Assembly (NCBI GenBank): GCA_026707545.1
Contig: JAPOWR010000001.1
Location: 2,013,778-2,077,777 of the forward strand
Direction of reading: 5' to 3'
From: Acidobacteriota bacterium
Lineage (GTDB): Bacteria; Acidobacteriota; Thermoanaerobaculia; Multivoradales; Multivoraceae
DNA: 64,000 bases
Shown here: positions 57,470-64,000 of the stretch, one piece after another
Layout: each line of letters begins with the position of its first letter
How positions within the stretch are numbered: position 1 is the first letter of the stretch
Notes under the pieces: generated by a model
Seen by the model: only the letters and a program-made list of their open reading frames with translations
Told to the model about the DNA's origin: nothing
Databases searched by the model: none
Position numbers and translations under genes: made by a program

Positions 57470-58168
57470 ATGACTTCTTCCGCCGTTCTCGACGCCCTCC
57501 GATCCCTCGACACCCCCACCGTCTGCAACGCACTTGAGGTCGTGGCGCCCGAGCGGCGTGGCCACGGCTACACCGTGGACCCGCTCGTGTGCGCTCGGCC
57601 CGATCTGCCGCCTATCGTCGGTTTCGCCCGCACGGCGCGAATCCGCGCCCAGCACCCGAGTTCGGTCGATCCGAAGCAGGCCCGCCGCACTTCGATGGGC
57701 TATTACGAGTACCTGGCTTCCGGCGAAGACCCCACGATCACCGTGATCCAGGATCTCGACGGCGATGCCCGCGGCTACGGCGCCTTCTGGGGCGAGGTGA
57801 ACTCGAACGTTCACCGCGGCCTGGGGTGCCTCGGCGTGATCACCGACGGCAGCATCCGCGACATGGACGACGTCGCAGAGGGCTTCCAACTGCTGGCCGG
57901 CCGCATCGGACCCTCGCACGCCCACGTCCACGTCGTCGACTACGGTGGTCCGGTCAGCGTCGCCGGCATGGCCGTCGCGGACGGCGACCTGATCCACGCC
58001 GACCAGCACGGTGCCGTCGTTGTTCCGGCCGACGTCGCCGACCAGGTCGAAGCGGCGGCCGACCTGATCGCCCGGCGCGAACGGGTCATCATCGACGCCG
58101 CCAAGCAGCCGGACTTCGACTTCGACAAGCTGAGGGCCGCCTGGGGCCAGGCGGCGGAGATCCACTGA
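57470..58168 (+). CDS. RraA-family protein (HMG aldolase/RraA-like)
   Basis: The product has 232 residues and belongs to the RraA/dimethylmenaquinone-methyltransferase-like family. The signature G-E-V-N-S-N-V (from about residue 108) is followed by GCLGVITDGSIRDMDD with R130-D131, the metal and pyruvate-enolate site in 4-hydroxy-4-methyl-2-oxoglutarate aldolases. Family members are such aldolases, oxaloacetate decarboxylases or inhibitors of RNase E. The length exceeds that of RNase-inhibitor RraA (about 160), so the aldolase-type is more likely. The ATG at 57470 starts the homology; the open frame from 57350 crosses the promoter region. It converges with the exported amidase gene with a 16-base gap. 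Confidence 0.88.
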   Translation: MTSSAVLDALRSLDTPTVCNALEVVAPERRGHGYTVDPLVCARPDLPPIVGFARTARIRAQHPSSVDPKQARRTSMGYYEYLASGEDPTITVIQDLDGDARGYGAFWGEVNSNVHRGLGCLGVITDGSIRDMDDVAEGFQLLAGRIGPSHAHVHVVDYGGPVSVAGMAVADGDLIHADQHGAVVVPADVADQVEAAADLIARRERVIIDAAKQPDFDFDKLRAAWGQAAEIH

Positions 58169-58184
58169 GTCGGCGGCGAGCCGC

Positions 58185-59726
58185 TCAGGCCATCACGGGA
58201 TCGATCGGCGTGATGATGCCGAGCGCGTCCTCGATCGCTTGGGCCGCCTCGAGGCAGAGTCCTTCCCGATAGCGGCCGCCGATCACCTCGACCACCTGGG
58301 GGAGGCCGTTGGCGACGCCGGTCGGCACGCAGACGGCGGGCAGGCCCAGCAGGTTGAGAGCGACTTCGAAGCGCATCTGGTCGAGGACGTCGCCGGGTTC
58401 CTTGAGGTCGTAGCCGACGACGAAGGGCGGCTGGGTCATGATCGGAGCCAGCGTGATCGGGTAGTCCTCCTGGAACTCCTGCCAGACGCTGGCGATCCGG
58501 TGACGCTGGCCGTACATCGCCTCGTACTCCGTGGGCGACTCGACCCCGAACATGTCGAGTGCGCGCACCAAGAAATCGTAGGCGTCAGGCGACATGACTT
58601 CCTTGAGCGCCTGCCTCGCTGTGTTCAACTCATAACCGAGGAAGACCTCCCAGGCTCGTCGCGCTTCGGCGGCCATCGGCGGTTCGACCTCTTCCACCGC
58701 GTACCCCGCCGCCTCCAGCGCCTCGCCCGCCGCGCGCACGGCGGCGGCGATATCCGGGTGAGTCGAACCGCCGCTGGGCTCCGGCACCAGCGCGACCTTG
58801 ACCGGCGAAGCCGGCGGTTCCAGGTCGAGGGCAACCGGGACCGACCATGGATCGCTGCGGTGGTATCTCCCCAACAGCTCGTACGCGGTACGCAGATCGG
58901 CCACGCGACGCGCCATCGGACCGTCGACGGCCATCAACTGGCCGGACATGCTGCCCCCCGTGGCACTGGCGATGCGCCCCAGCGTCGGCTTGAGCGACGC
59001 GATGCCGTTGCACTGGGCCGGGATGCGAAGCGAACCGCCGATGTCGTTGCCAAGCCCCAAGCAACTCATGCCGCTGGCCAGCGCGGAGCCTTCACCACCG
59101 CTCGAACCGCCGACGTTGCGGTCCGCGGCCCACGGGTTGCGCGTGACGCCGTAGAGGTAGCTATCCGTATGGACCCTGAGGCCGAGATCTGGCAGGTTGG
59201 TCCGGGTCAGGACGATGGCGCCGGCCTCCTTGAGGCGCGTCACGATCAACGCGTCCTCTTCGGCGTTCTCCTCGGCGAACGCCGGAACGCCGTTCGTGGT
59301 CGGGGTGCCGGCGACGGCGATGTTGTCCTTGACCGAGATCGGCACGCCGTGCAGCGGACCAAGCTCGGCGCCCGCCGCCACCGCCTCGTCGGCGGCACGC
59401 GCGGCTTCCCGTGCTTCGTCAGCCAGGACACGAACGACAGCGTTCAGATGGCCGTTGACTGCCTCGACTCGCGCCAGGTGAGATTCGACGACTTCCAGGC
59501 TCGAGACCTCGCCGAGGCGGATCGCCGCCGCGAGTTCGTTCGCACCGGCGCGCCAGAGATCGTCAGGCATCGGTCCCGCAGCGGCATCTGCCGCGGAATC
59601 AGGCGCCGCCGCATCGTCGGCGCACCCGACCAGTAGCCCGGCGGCACCGGCGAGGGACAGGGCGTGGATCACCTGGCGCCGCGAGACGCCGTTGATTTCC
59701 TGGTGTTCGGGCTCGAGGGTCGTCAT
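58185..59726 (-). CDS. Exported amidase signature protein with Tat lipoprotein signal
   Basis: The 513-residue product begins with a twin-arginine signal (S15-RRQVIHALSLAGAAG) and a lipobox ending LLVGC (Cys35), which suggests folding before export and lipid anchoring. The amidase domain has K133 in PISVKDN, the Ser pair S208-S209 in VGGSSGGEG and the nucleophile S232 in DIGGSLR. It hydrolyses an amide of unknown nature outside the cytoplasm. It is the last gene of a four-gene minus-strand operon, 16 bases after the PhoD-like gene. The cytoplasmic amidase at 18309 is a distant relative. Confidence 0.92.
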   Translation of the reverse strand: MTTLEPEHQEINGVSRRQVIHALSLAGAAGLLVGCADDAAAPDSAADAAAGPMPDDLWRAGANELAAAIRLGEVSSLEVVESHLARVEAVNGHLNAVVRVLADEAREAARAADEAVAAGAELGPLHGVPISVKDNIAVAGTPTTNGVPAFAEENAEEDALIVTRLKEAGAIVLTRTNLPDLGLRVHTDSYLYGVTRNPWAADRNVGGSSGGEGSALASGMSCLGLGNDIGGSLRIPAQCNGIASLKPTLGRIASATGGSMSGQLMAVDGPMARRVADLRTAYELLGRYHRSDPWSVPVALDLEPPASPVKVALVPEPSGGSTHPDIAAAVRAAGEALEAAGYAVEEVEPPMAAEARRAWEVFLGYELNTARQALKEVMSPDAYDFLVRALDMFGVESPTEYEAMYGQRHRIASVWQEFQEDYPITLAPIMTQPPFVVGYDLKEPGDVLDQMRFEVALNLLGLPAVCVPTGVANGLPQVVEVIGGRYREGLCLEAAQAIEDALGIITPIDPVMA

Positions 59727-59742
59727 CTACTGTCTCCTGTAT

Positions 59743-60816
59743 TCACTCGGCTCGCAGGTCATCCACGTTGAGCGTCTCTTCGAGGACCGACTCGCCGTCC
59801 ATGTCGCGGACTTCCAGCGTCACCGAGCGGGAAGTCCAGTCGATGGACAGTGCACCATAGTTCTCCGGCCGGTAGGTCGGGCCCAACCGGTACGGCCCGG
59901 CCTCTTCCCCGCTGCTGAATGCCGAGTTGAGAGAACTCGCGGTGAGTTCCAGAAGCGGGTAGCCGAGCGCGTCGTCGTGACGGTAGATGCCGCCGCGGTG
60001 GCGGTCGCCGGAGATCACGATCACGCCATTCGCGCCCGTCTCGCGTAGCAGGGCGTAGAGGCGATCACGCTCGGCCGGAAGTTGACGCCACGCCTCGTAC
60101 CCGTGACCGTCGGCGATCACCTGGATCGACGACGCCAGGATGCGCAGATCCGCCTCCTCCTGGAGCACTTGACCGAGCCACGCCCACTGATCCTCACCCA
60201 GCATCGTCTTGTCCGGATCAGGATCCGGCATGTAGCGCTCCTTGCCCGGCGCACCGCGCTCGTCGGTCGGCCGCAGCGGGGAGCGAAAGTACCGCGTGTC
60301 GAGCAGGATGAGCTGAACCCGACGACCGGGCGGGCCGTAGGTCACGGCGTCGTAGACCCCGGGGCGCGAGGCACGCTCGGAATCCGGCGGCACGTCCCAG
60401 AAGTCCTCGAAGATCCGCTGCGCCTCTTCGCGGCCGAAGAAGTCGGCGCCGGCGTCGTTCAGACCATAGTCATGGTCGTCCCAGGTGGCGGCGAGCGGCA
60501 CTCCCGCCTGTCGCAGCCGGCTAAAGCCTTCGGCTTCCGCCTGCATCGCGTAGGCGTCCCGCAACTCGCGCAGGTCCTCGGACTCGACATCGCCATAGAC
60601 GTTGTCGCCGAGGAACACGAAGAGCTCGAAATCGTCTTCCAGGATCGCGTCGAAGATCGGTTGCGGCAGGTCCTGCCTCAGGCAGGAGCCGAGGCCGATC
60701 CGTTCGAGCGCCGGCTCGACCGCCGCGGCGGTCTCCGCGGCCGGTTCAGCGGTCGGCGCACCGCAGGCCAGAACCAGCAGCGCGGCCGCGAGCAGAGCCT
60801 CAGTTCGCAGCTTCAT
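59743..60816 (-). CDS. PhoD-like alkaline phosphatase family lipoprotein
   Basis: The product has 357 residues. The ATG at 60816 begins a lipoprotein signal ending LLVLAC (Cys18); the ATG frame upstream to 60879 adds 21 basic residues and is rejected. The metallophosphatase core has GLGSC at 41-45, G70-DNVYGD-76, W112-DDHDYG and G270-DRHRGG-276, the metal ligands of PhoD-type calcineurin-like phosphatases. These release phosphate from mono- or diesters, often under phosphate limitation. Its start overlaps the upstream gene's stop by 17 bases, so translation is coupled. The amidase follows 16 bases later. Confidence 0.92.
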   Translation of the reverse strand: MKLRTEALLAAALLVLACGAPTAEPAAETAAAVEPALERIGLGSCLRQDLPQPIFDAILEDDFELFVFLGDNVYGDVESEDLRELRDAYAMQAEAEGFSRLRQAGVPLAATWDDHDYGLNDAGADFFGREEAQRIFEDFWDVPPDSERASRPGVYDAVTYGPPGRRVQLILLDTRYFRSPLRPTDERGAPGKERYMPDPDPDKTMLGEDQWAWLGQVLQEEADLRILASSIQVIADGHGYEAWRQLPAERDRLYALLRETGANGVIVISGDRHRGGIYRHDDALGYPLLELTASSLNSAFSSGEEAGPYRLGPTYRPENYGALSIDWTSRSVTLEVRDMDGESVLEETLNVDDLRAE

Positions 60817-61807
60817 CGCACAGGCTCTCGATCGAGTACCCCGACGGGTCCGGCAGTTTTCCAGCGGTGACCATCTCATCGATCAGCTTCTCCGTCTCCG
60901 TGACCCGGTCCCTCTTCGCATACTCCTGACGCATCGCCCTGACCTGCGGGTGTTCGAGCATCGGACAGTATCCCAGCATCCGTGGCTTCACCTTCTCCCA
61001 CTTCCGGCGCACGTAGATGTTCGGCTGGTAGGACTCATCCCATTCGGGCGTCACGTAGTCCCGCAGATCGAACGGTCTGCGGAGGCGCCAAAGCCCCTCT
61101 TCGTAGACGACATGGGGGTCGTCGCCGGCGCAGAGGTGCTCGTAGAACCACATCCCCTCGTAGTTCGCCTCCAGATCGGCCAGGGACAGAACGCCCGAGA
61201 CGGCCCTGCCGAGGATCGTGATCTCATGCAGCAGACCGCGACGCACGGCTCGATCCTCCGCTTCGGCGGGCGTCGCGCCCCGCGCGCGGGCTTTTCGATA
61301 CCAGCGGTGGTAGTACCAGGCGGTTCCCAGGAAATGCGTGAGCTTGTCCGTGCCCAGCCGTACCCCGTTGACCTCCACCGTCGGACTCGGCGGCATCCAC
61401 CGGCCGGTGTCGAACAGCGGCGACGTGCCGCCGTAGATGTACTTCTGCTCGAACTCCCGCATCTCCTCGGGTCCCGAGGGAGACCGGCTGACCAGGGGCG
61501 AGTTCACCGACCAGGTCTCGAAGCCGTCGAAGAACAGCATGCGATGACGCTTGAAGAACCGGAACCGTACCTTCTGGCACCGGCGGTCCCTGCCCTCCCG
61601 GTTCAGCTCGGCGACCAAGCGGTCGAGTTCCAGGTTGACCCGGGCGTTCAGCACCTCGGTCATGTCCTCGAGGTGGCGGCCCCAGGCGAAGAACTGATCC
61701 GTCTCCAGGCCCGAAGCGGCGCCGGTGCCGCCGAGTCCGAGAAGCAGCGCCACGACCAGGGCAGCCAATCCAGACCGCGCCGACACCCGTCGCCCCGCTC
61801 CCGGCAT
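60800..61807 (-). CDS. Exported protein of unknown family
   Basis: The product has 335 residues. A signal peptide ends near TGAASG. The mature chain is rich in Trp, Tyr, Arg and Glu; one notable stretch is LGTDKLTHFLGTAWYYHRWYRK, and another is YVTPEWDESYQPNIYVRRKWEKV. I recognise no domain. The start codon overlaps the stop of the upstream gene by one base (TGATG) and the stop overlaps the PhoD-like start by 17 bases, so the three proteins are made together. The envelope location is inferred from the signal peptide and from the neighbours. Confidence 0.8.
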   Translation of the reverse strand: MPGAGRRVSARSGLAALVVALLLGLGGTGAASGLETDQFFAWGRHLEDMTEVLNARVNLELDRLVAELNREGRDRRCQKVRFRFFKRHRMLFFDGFETWSVNSPLVSRSPSGPEEMREFEQKYIYGGTSPLFDTGRWMPPSPTVEVNGVRLGTDKLTHFLGTAWYYHRWYRKARARGATPAEAEDRAVRRGLLHEITILGRAVSGVLSLADLEANYEGMWFYEHLCAGDDPHVVYEEGLWRLRRPFDLRDYVTPEWDESYQPNIYVRRKWEKVKPRMLGYCPMLEHPQVRAMRQEYAKRDRVTETEKLIDEMVTAGKLPDPSGYSIESLCDEAAN

Positions 61808-62394
61808 CAGAACCCCCAGCCGATGCCGGCCGTGTACACGTAGCGGTCGGCGTCCTGGTGAGCGGAGCTGATCCGCCGCAAGACGCCCACGTTGAACGTA
61901 ATGCGAGGCAGCGCGAACTGCCCTTCGAAGCCGGCCAGCGTCTGCCGCGCCGGATCGAGTTCGGAGTCTCCCCAGGTGCGGACCAGGACGGCGCGGGCGC
62001 CCCAGCCGACATAGACGTTGTTCAGGAAGGCGGAACGCGGCTTCCGCGCGGCGATCACGCGCGCATAGCCGACGCCGAGCTGTCCTCCCGCCGAACCCGG
62101 TTCGATCTGCGCCACGAACCCGCGGTATTCACAGAAGGCGGTGCAGTCGTAACTGGCCGGCATGCGCGCCAGGATGGCTCCGCCACCCGCTGAGAACTCT
62201 AGAGGAATCGAGTAACGGACCCGAGCGATGCCGAGCCAGCGGAGCGAGGTCTCGTCGACGTCCGCTCGCACGCGGTCGGCGACTTCGCTCGACGAGGGTT
62301 CGGCAGGCGCGTCGTCGCCGACTTCCTGGGCCGTCGCCGGCAACGCCAGGAGGCCAAGGGCCAAGGCACCCGCCGCGAACGGGATGTTTGGCAT
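61807..62394 (-). CDS. Small exported protein, probable outer-membrane beta-barrel-like
   Basis: The product has 195 residues with a signal peptide ending in PATAQ. The mature part alternates polar and hydrophobic residues (IARVRYSIPLEFSAGGGAILA, GGQLGVGYARVIAAR, VYVGWGARAVLVRTW, RITFNVGVLRRIS) and ends in YVYTAGIGWGF, an aromatic C-terminus as in outer-membrane barrels. It is first in the four-gene operon. The ATG at 62394 is chosen because AGGAG precedes it and a TAGGAT box (62437-62432) lies 37 bases upstream; the ATG at 62433 would lie right at that box. Confidence 0.75.
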   Translation of the reverse strand: MPNIPFAAGALALGLLALPATAQEVGDDAPAEPSSSEVADRVRADVDETSLRWLGIARVRYSIPLEFSAGGGAILARMPASYDCTAFCEYRGFVAQIEPGSAGGQLGVGYARVIAARKPRSAFLNNVYVGWGARAVLVRTWGDSELDPARQTLAGFEGQFALPRITFNVGVLRRISSAHQDADRYVYTAGIGWGF

Positions 62395-62431
62395 CGTCGA
62401 CGGGTCTCCTGCCGGGGCCTCCGCACCGCCC

Positions 62432-62437
62432 ATCCTA
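62432..62437 (-). promoter_or_regulatory. -10 box (TAGGAT) for the four-gene operon
   Basis: On the minus strand TAGGAT lies 37 bases before the ATG at 62394, and the leader includes an AGGAG ribosome site. Confidence 0.4.
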
Positions 62438-62473
62438 CTCCCATGGGCGGTTCCAGGCGCGCTGGAGCGACGA

Positions 62474-64000
62474 CTACGAGCCGCCGCCGAAGCGGTAGCT
62501 CATCAGCGCCTTCAACCGCCGACCCTTCGGATTCGCGGTCAGCGCGTCGAACGACTGCTCGAAGAAGACGAGCGGCGGATCCTCGTCGGTCAGGTTGATC
62601 GCCGACAGGGCGAGGTCGAAACCGAGCCGCGGGAAGCGCCACAGGAACGTCAGATCGAACGTGAGCCACTCGTCGATCGGCAGCAGTTCGGGAGGCGTCC
62701 ACGCAATGTTGCTGTCTTCGTAGGACGAGATGTAGTTGGCCCAACCGATCAGACTGTAGTCGCTCCAGCGGTAACCGAGCGAGGCCTTCGCCTTCATCTC
62801 CGGCAGCGGCGGCGCGATCGGCGTGTCACGGTTCAGCAGGCCGACGACGTCCTTCTGCTCGCGGTAGACGACGCCGTCACGTTCGAGCTTCTTCAGCTCG
62901 TAGCTCGTCGTGTACGTGCTGTCCACGCCGAAGGAGAGTTCCCCAGGGCCCGCGTCCACGTGGCCGTGAAGGTGGAAGTCGAAGCCCGACGTCTTGATTC
63001 CGGGCCAGTTGATCAGGTCGATCCGCACCCTCTCGATGTCGCCCGGAACGCAGGAACCGTCCGTTACGCCACCCGGGCAGACGACTCTGCCCATGACCGC
63101 GCCTAACGCCGCCTGGTTGCCGCCGTAGCCTTCGTCGTAGAGCCGCACGACATCCTGTTGCGGCAGCGGGGCGATCACGTCGTCGAAGTCGTAGCTCCAG
63201 TAATCCAGCGTCACGTCGATTCCGGGAGAGGCGAAGAGCACCAGACCCAGGTTGTAGGTGAACGCCTGCTCCGGCAACAGTGACCGGCTGCCGAACGCGT
63301 CGACCGCCTTGTAGACGCCGACCGTGTTCAGGTACTCCAGAGTGGTGCGCACCTCCTCGTTCAGATCGTCGACCGAGGGCGCGCGAAACGTGGTCTGGAC
63401 CGAGGTGCGGAACGAGAGCACGTGGTCTTCGCCCGCCGAAAGCTGCCAGCGGCCCGAGAACTTCGGATCGAAGCTGTCGATCTCGTCGTGGAGCTCGTAG
63501 TTCGCCGCGAACTGCATGTCGCCCCGGAGCGCGTTGACGGACAGCTCGCCGAATGCCCGGTGAACCGCCTGGGAGTCGCCGTACGGGTAGTAGCCCGACG
63601 TGAACGTGAAGGTGCCGGCGCGCGCCCCCCTCTGCCTGCCGGTGGCCGGGTCGACGCAGGACCGGTCGCCAGGCACCACGCAGGGATTCAGTGCGTAGTT
63701 GCCGACCGCGTTCGGGATCGCGCTCACATCGACGTGGCGGTACTGGTAACCGAACGCGTAGTCGAGCCTCTCAGGAAGCCAGTTGCCCGACAGCGTCGCC
63801 TCCGCCACGACGAGTTCCGCCTCGTTCTCGACGTTCACCTGTTCGTTGATCCAGTCGAGCATCGCCCGGTTGTTCTCCAGGCCTGCTACGTACATCGGAT
63901 TCGGGCTGTCTTCCCACGGCGCACCCGGCTGGGCGGAGAACTCGATCGCGTGGCCGAACGGGTTGTAGTAGTAGCAGTCGCCGGCGCCGGCCTGAGCCGA
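62474..64000 (-). CDS. TonB-dependent receptor, C-terminal part
   Basis: The frame stays open to the end of the window, so the N-terminus, including plug and any signal or TonB box, is missing. The visible 508 residues are beta-barrel strands typical of TonB-dependent receptors: GDCYYYNPFGHAIEF near the start of the visible part, YAFGYQYRHVDV, LSFRTSVQTTFRAPSVDDLNE (the family's FRAPS turn), DVTLDYWSYDFDDVI and a closing ALMSYRFGGG. It should import a siderophore, vitamin, sugar or peptide through the outer membrane. The substrate cannot be inferred without the plug. It lies 80 bases upstream of the envelope operon on the same strand. Confidence 0.9.
   Translation of the reverse strand, partial: SAQAGAGDCYYYNPFGHAIEFSAQPGAPWEDSPNPMYVAGLENNRAMLDWINEQVNVENEAELVVAEATLSGNWLPERLDYAFGYQYRHVDVSAIPNAVGNYALNPCVVPGDRSCVDPATGRQRGARAGTFTFTSGYYPYGDSQAVHRAFGELSVNALRGDMQFAANYELHDEIDSFDPKFSGRWQLSAGEDHVLSFRTSVQTTFRAPSVDDLNEEVRTTLEYLNTVGVYKAVDAFGSRSLLPEQAFTYNLGLVLFASPGIDVTLDYWSYDFDDVIAPLPQQDVVRLYDEGYGGNQAALGAVMGRVVCPGGVTDGSCVPGDIERVRIDLINWPGIKTSGFDFHLHGHVDAGPGELSFGVDSTYTTSYELKKLERDGVVYREQKDVVGLLNRDTPIAPPLPEMKAKASLGYRWSDYSLIGWANYISSYEDSNIAWTPPELLPIDEWLTFDLTFLWRFPRLGFDLALSAINLTDEDPPLVFFEQSFDALTANPKGRRLKALMSYRFGGGS

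Noticed and set aside
58239-59636. Long antisense frame over the Tat amidase gene
   Set aside because: It is a shadow of the amidase coding strand with no recognisable protein features.
1-64000. CRISPR array, tRNA or rRNA genes, transposase or prophage genes
   Set aside because: I found no spaced direct-repeat array, no tRNA-like segment in the short gaps, and no integrase or transposase motif among the coding regions.

Overview
The window is a gene-dense, high-GC bacterial chromosome segment with no tRNA, rRNA, CRISPR array, insertion sequence or prophage that I could see. No gap between genes exceeds about 295 bases. The gene mix suggests a heterotroph of the Acidobacteriota or a neighbouring phylum. 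It includes large secreted proteins built from carboxypeptidase-regulatory-like beta-sandwich repeats, a secreted protein of a type I associate with Acidobacteriota, PQQ and TonB-linked proteins, and many CaiB/BaiF, amidase and SDR enzymes. This assignment is an inference from gene content, not from a phylogenetic marker.

Layout. 1-5.1 kb: tail of a DUF3604 protein, a secreted protein of unknown function, and a secreted TldD/TldE-like pair. 5.1-8.0 kb (minus): VOC protein and a tandem CaiB/BaiF protein. 8.1-10.3 kb: TlpA-like lipoprotein and an SDR. 10.3-13.0 kb (minus): a methylenetetrahydrofolate reductase of eukaryotic two-domain type behind a 5'-3' exonuclease. 13.0-23.5 kb: a plus-strand run of serine hydrolase, second tandem CaiB/BaiF protein, alpha/beta hydrolase, amidase and a 1263-residue repeat protein (P1). 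23.6-33.0 kb: two further colinear paralogues (P2, P3), separated by a minus-strand methyltransferase and its small membrane partner. 33.1-39.1 kb: SDR, enoyl-CoA hydratase, a fused indolepyruvate ferredoxin oxidoreductase and a thioredoxin-like protein. 39.2-41.2 kb: a secreted GExH protein and a SUMF1-domain lipoprotein. 41.2-49.8 kb (minus): PQQ dehydrogenase, a lipoprotein, and a second family of tandem secreted repeat proteins (P5, P4). 49.9-56.2 kb: acyl-CoA dehydrogenase, small membrane protein, DUF4399 lipoprotein, CehA/McbA-like PHP hydrolase, P-loop kinase and nitronate monooxygenase. 56.3-62.4 kb: DUF5671 membrane protein, RraA-like protein and a four-gene minus operon (envelope protein, unknown, PhoD-like, Tat amidase). 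The window closes inside a TonB-dependent receptor on the minus strand.

The strongest unexplained signals are regulatory and evolutionary. (1) P2 and P3 share a promoter architecture of three T-G-N-C-C-G-G sites at exactly 20 and 21 bases, then 27 bases to a TANAGT -10 box. (2) At least ten genes have a TANNNT hexamer only 6-10 bases before the start codon and no Shine-Dalgarno, which suggests leaderless mRNAs. (3) The folate reductase carries the eukaryotic S-adenosylmethionine-regulatory domain. (4) Both tandem CaiB/BaiF proteins keep the catalytic Asp only in the C-terminal half. (5) P1, P2 and P3 each have 13 repeats in the same order, so whole genes were duplicated. (6) A 34-base hairpin repeat is dispersed through the window, and one copy codes for the N-terminus of the PQQ dehydrogenase.
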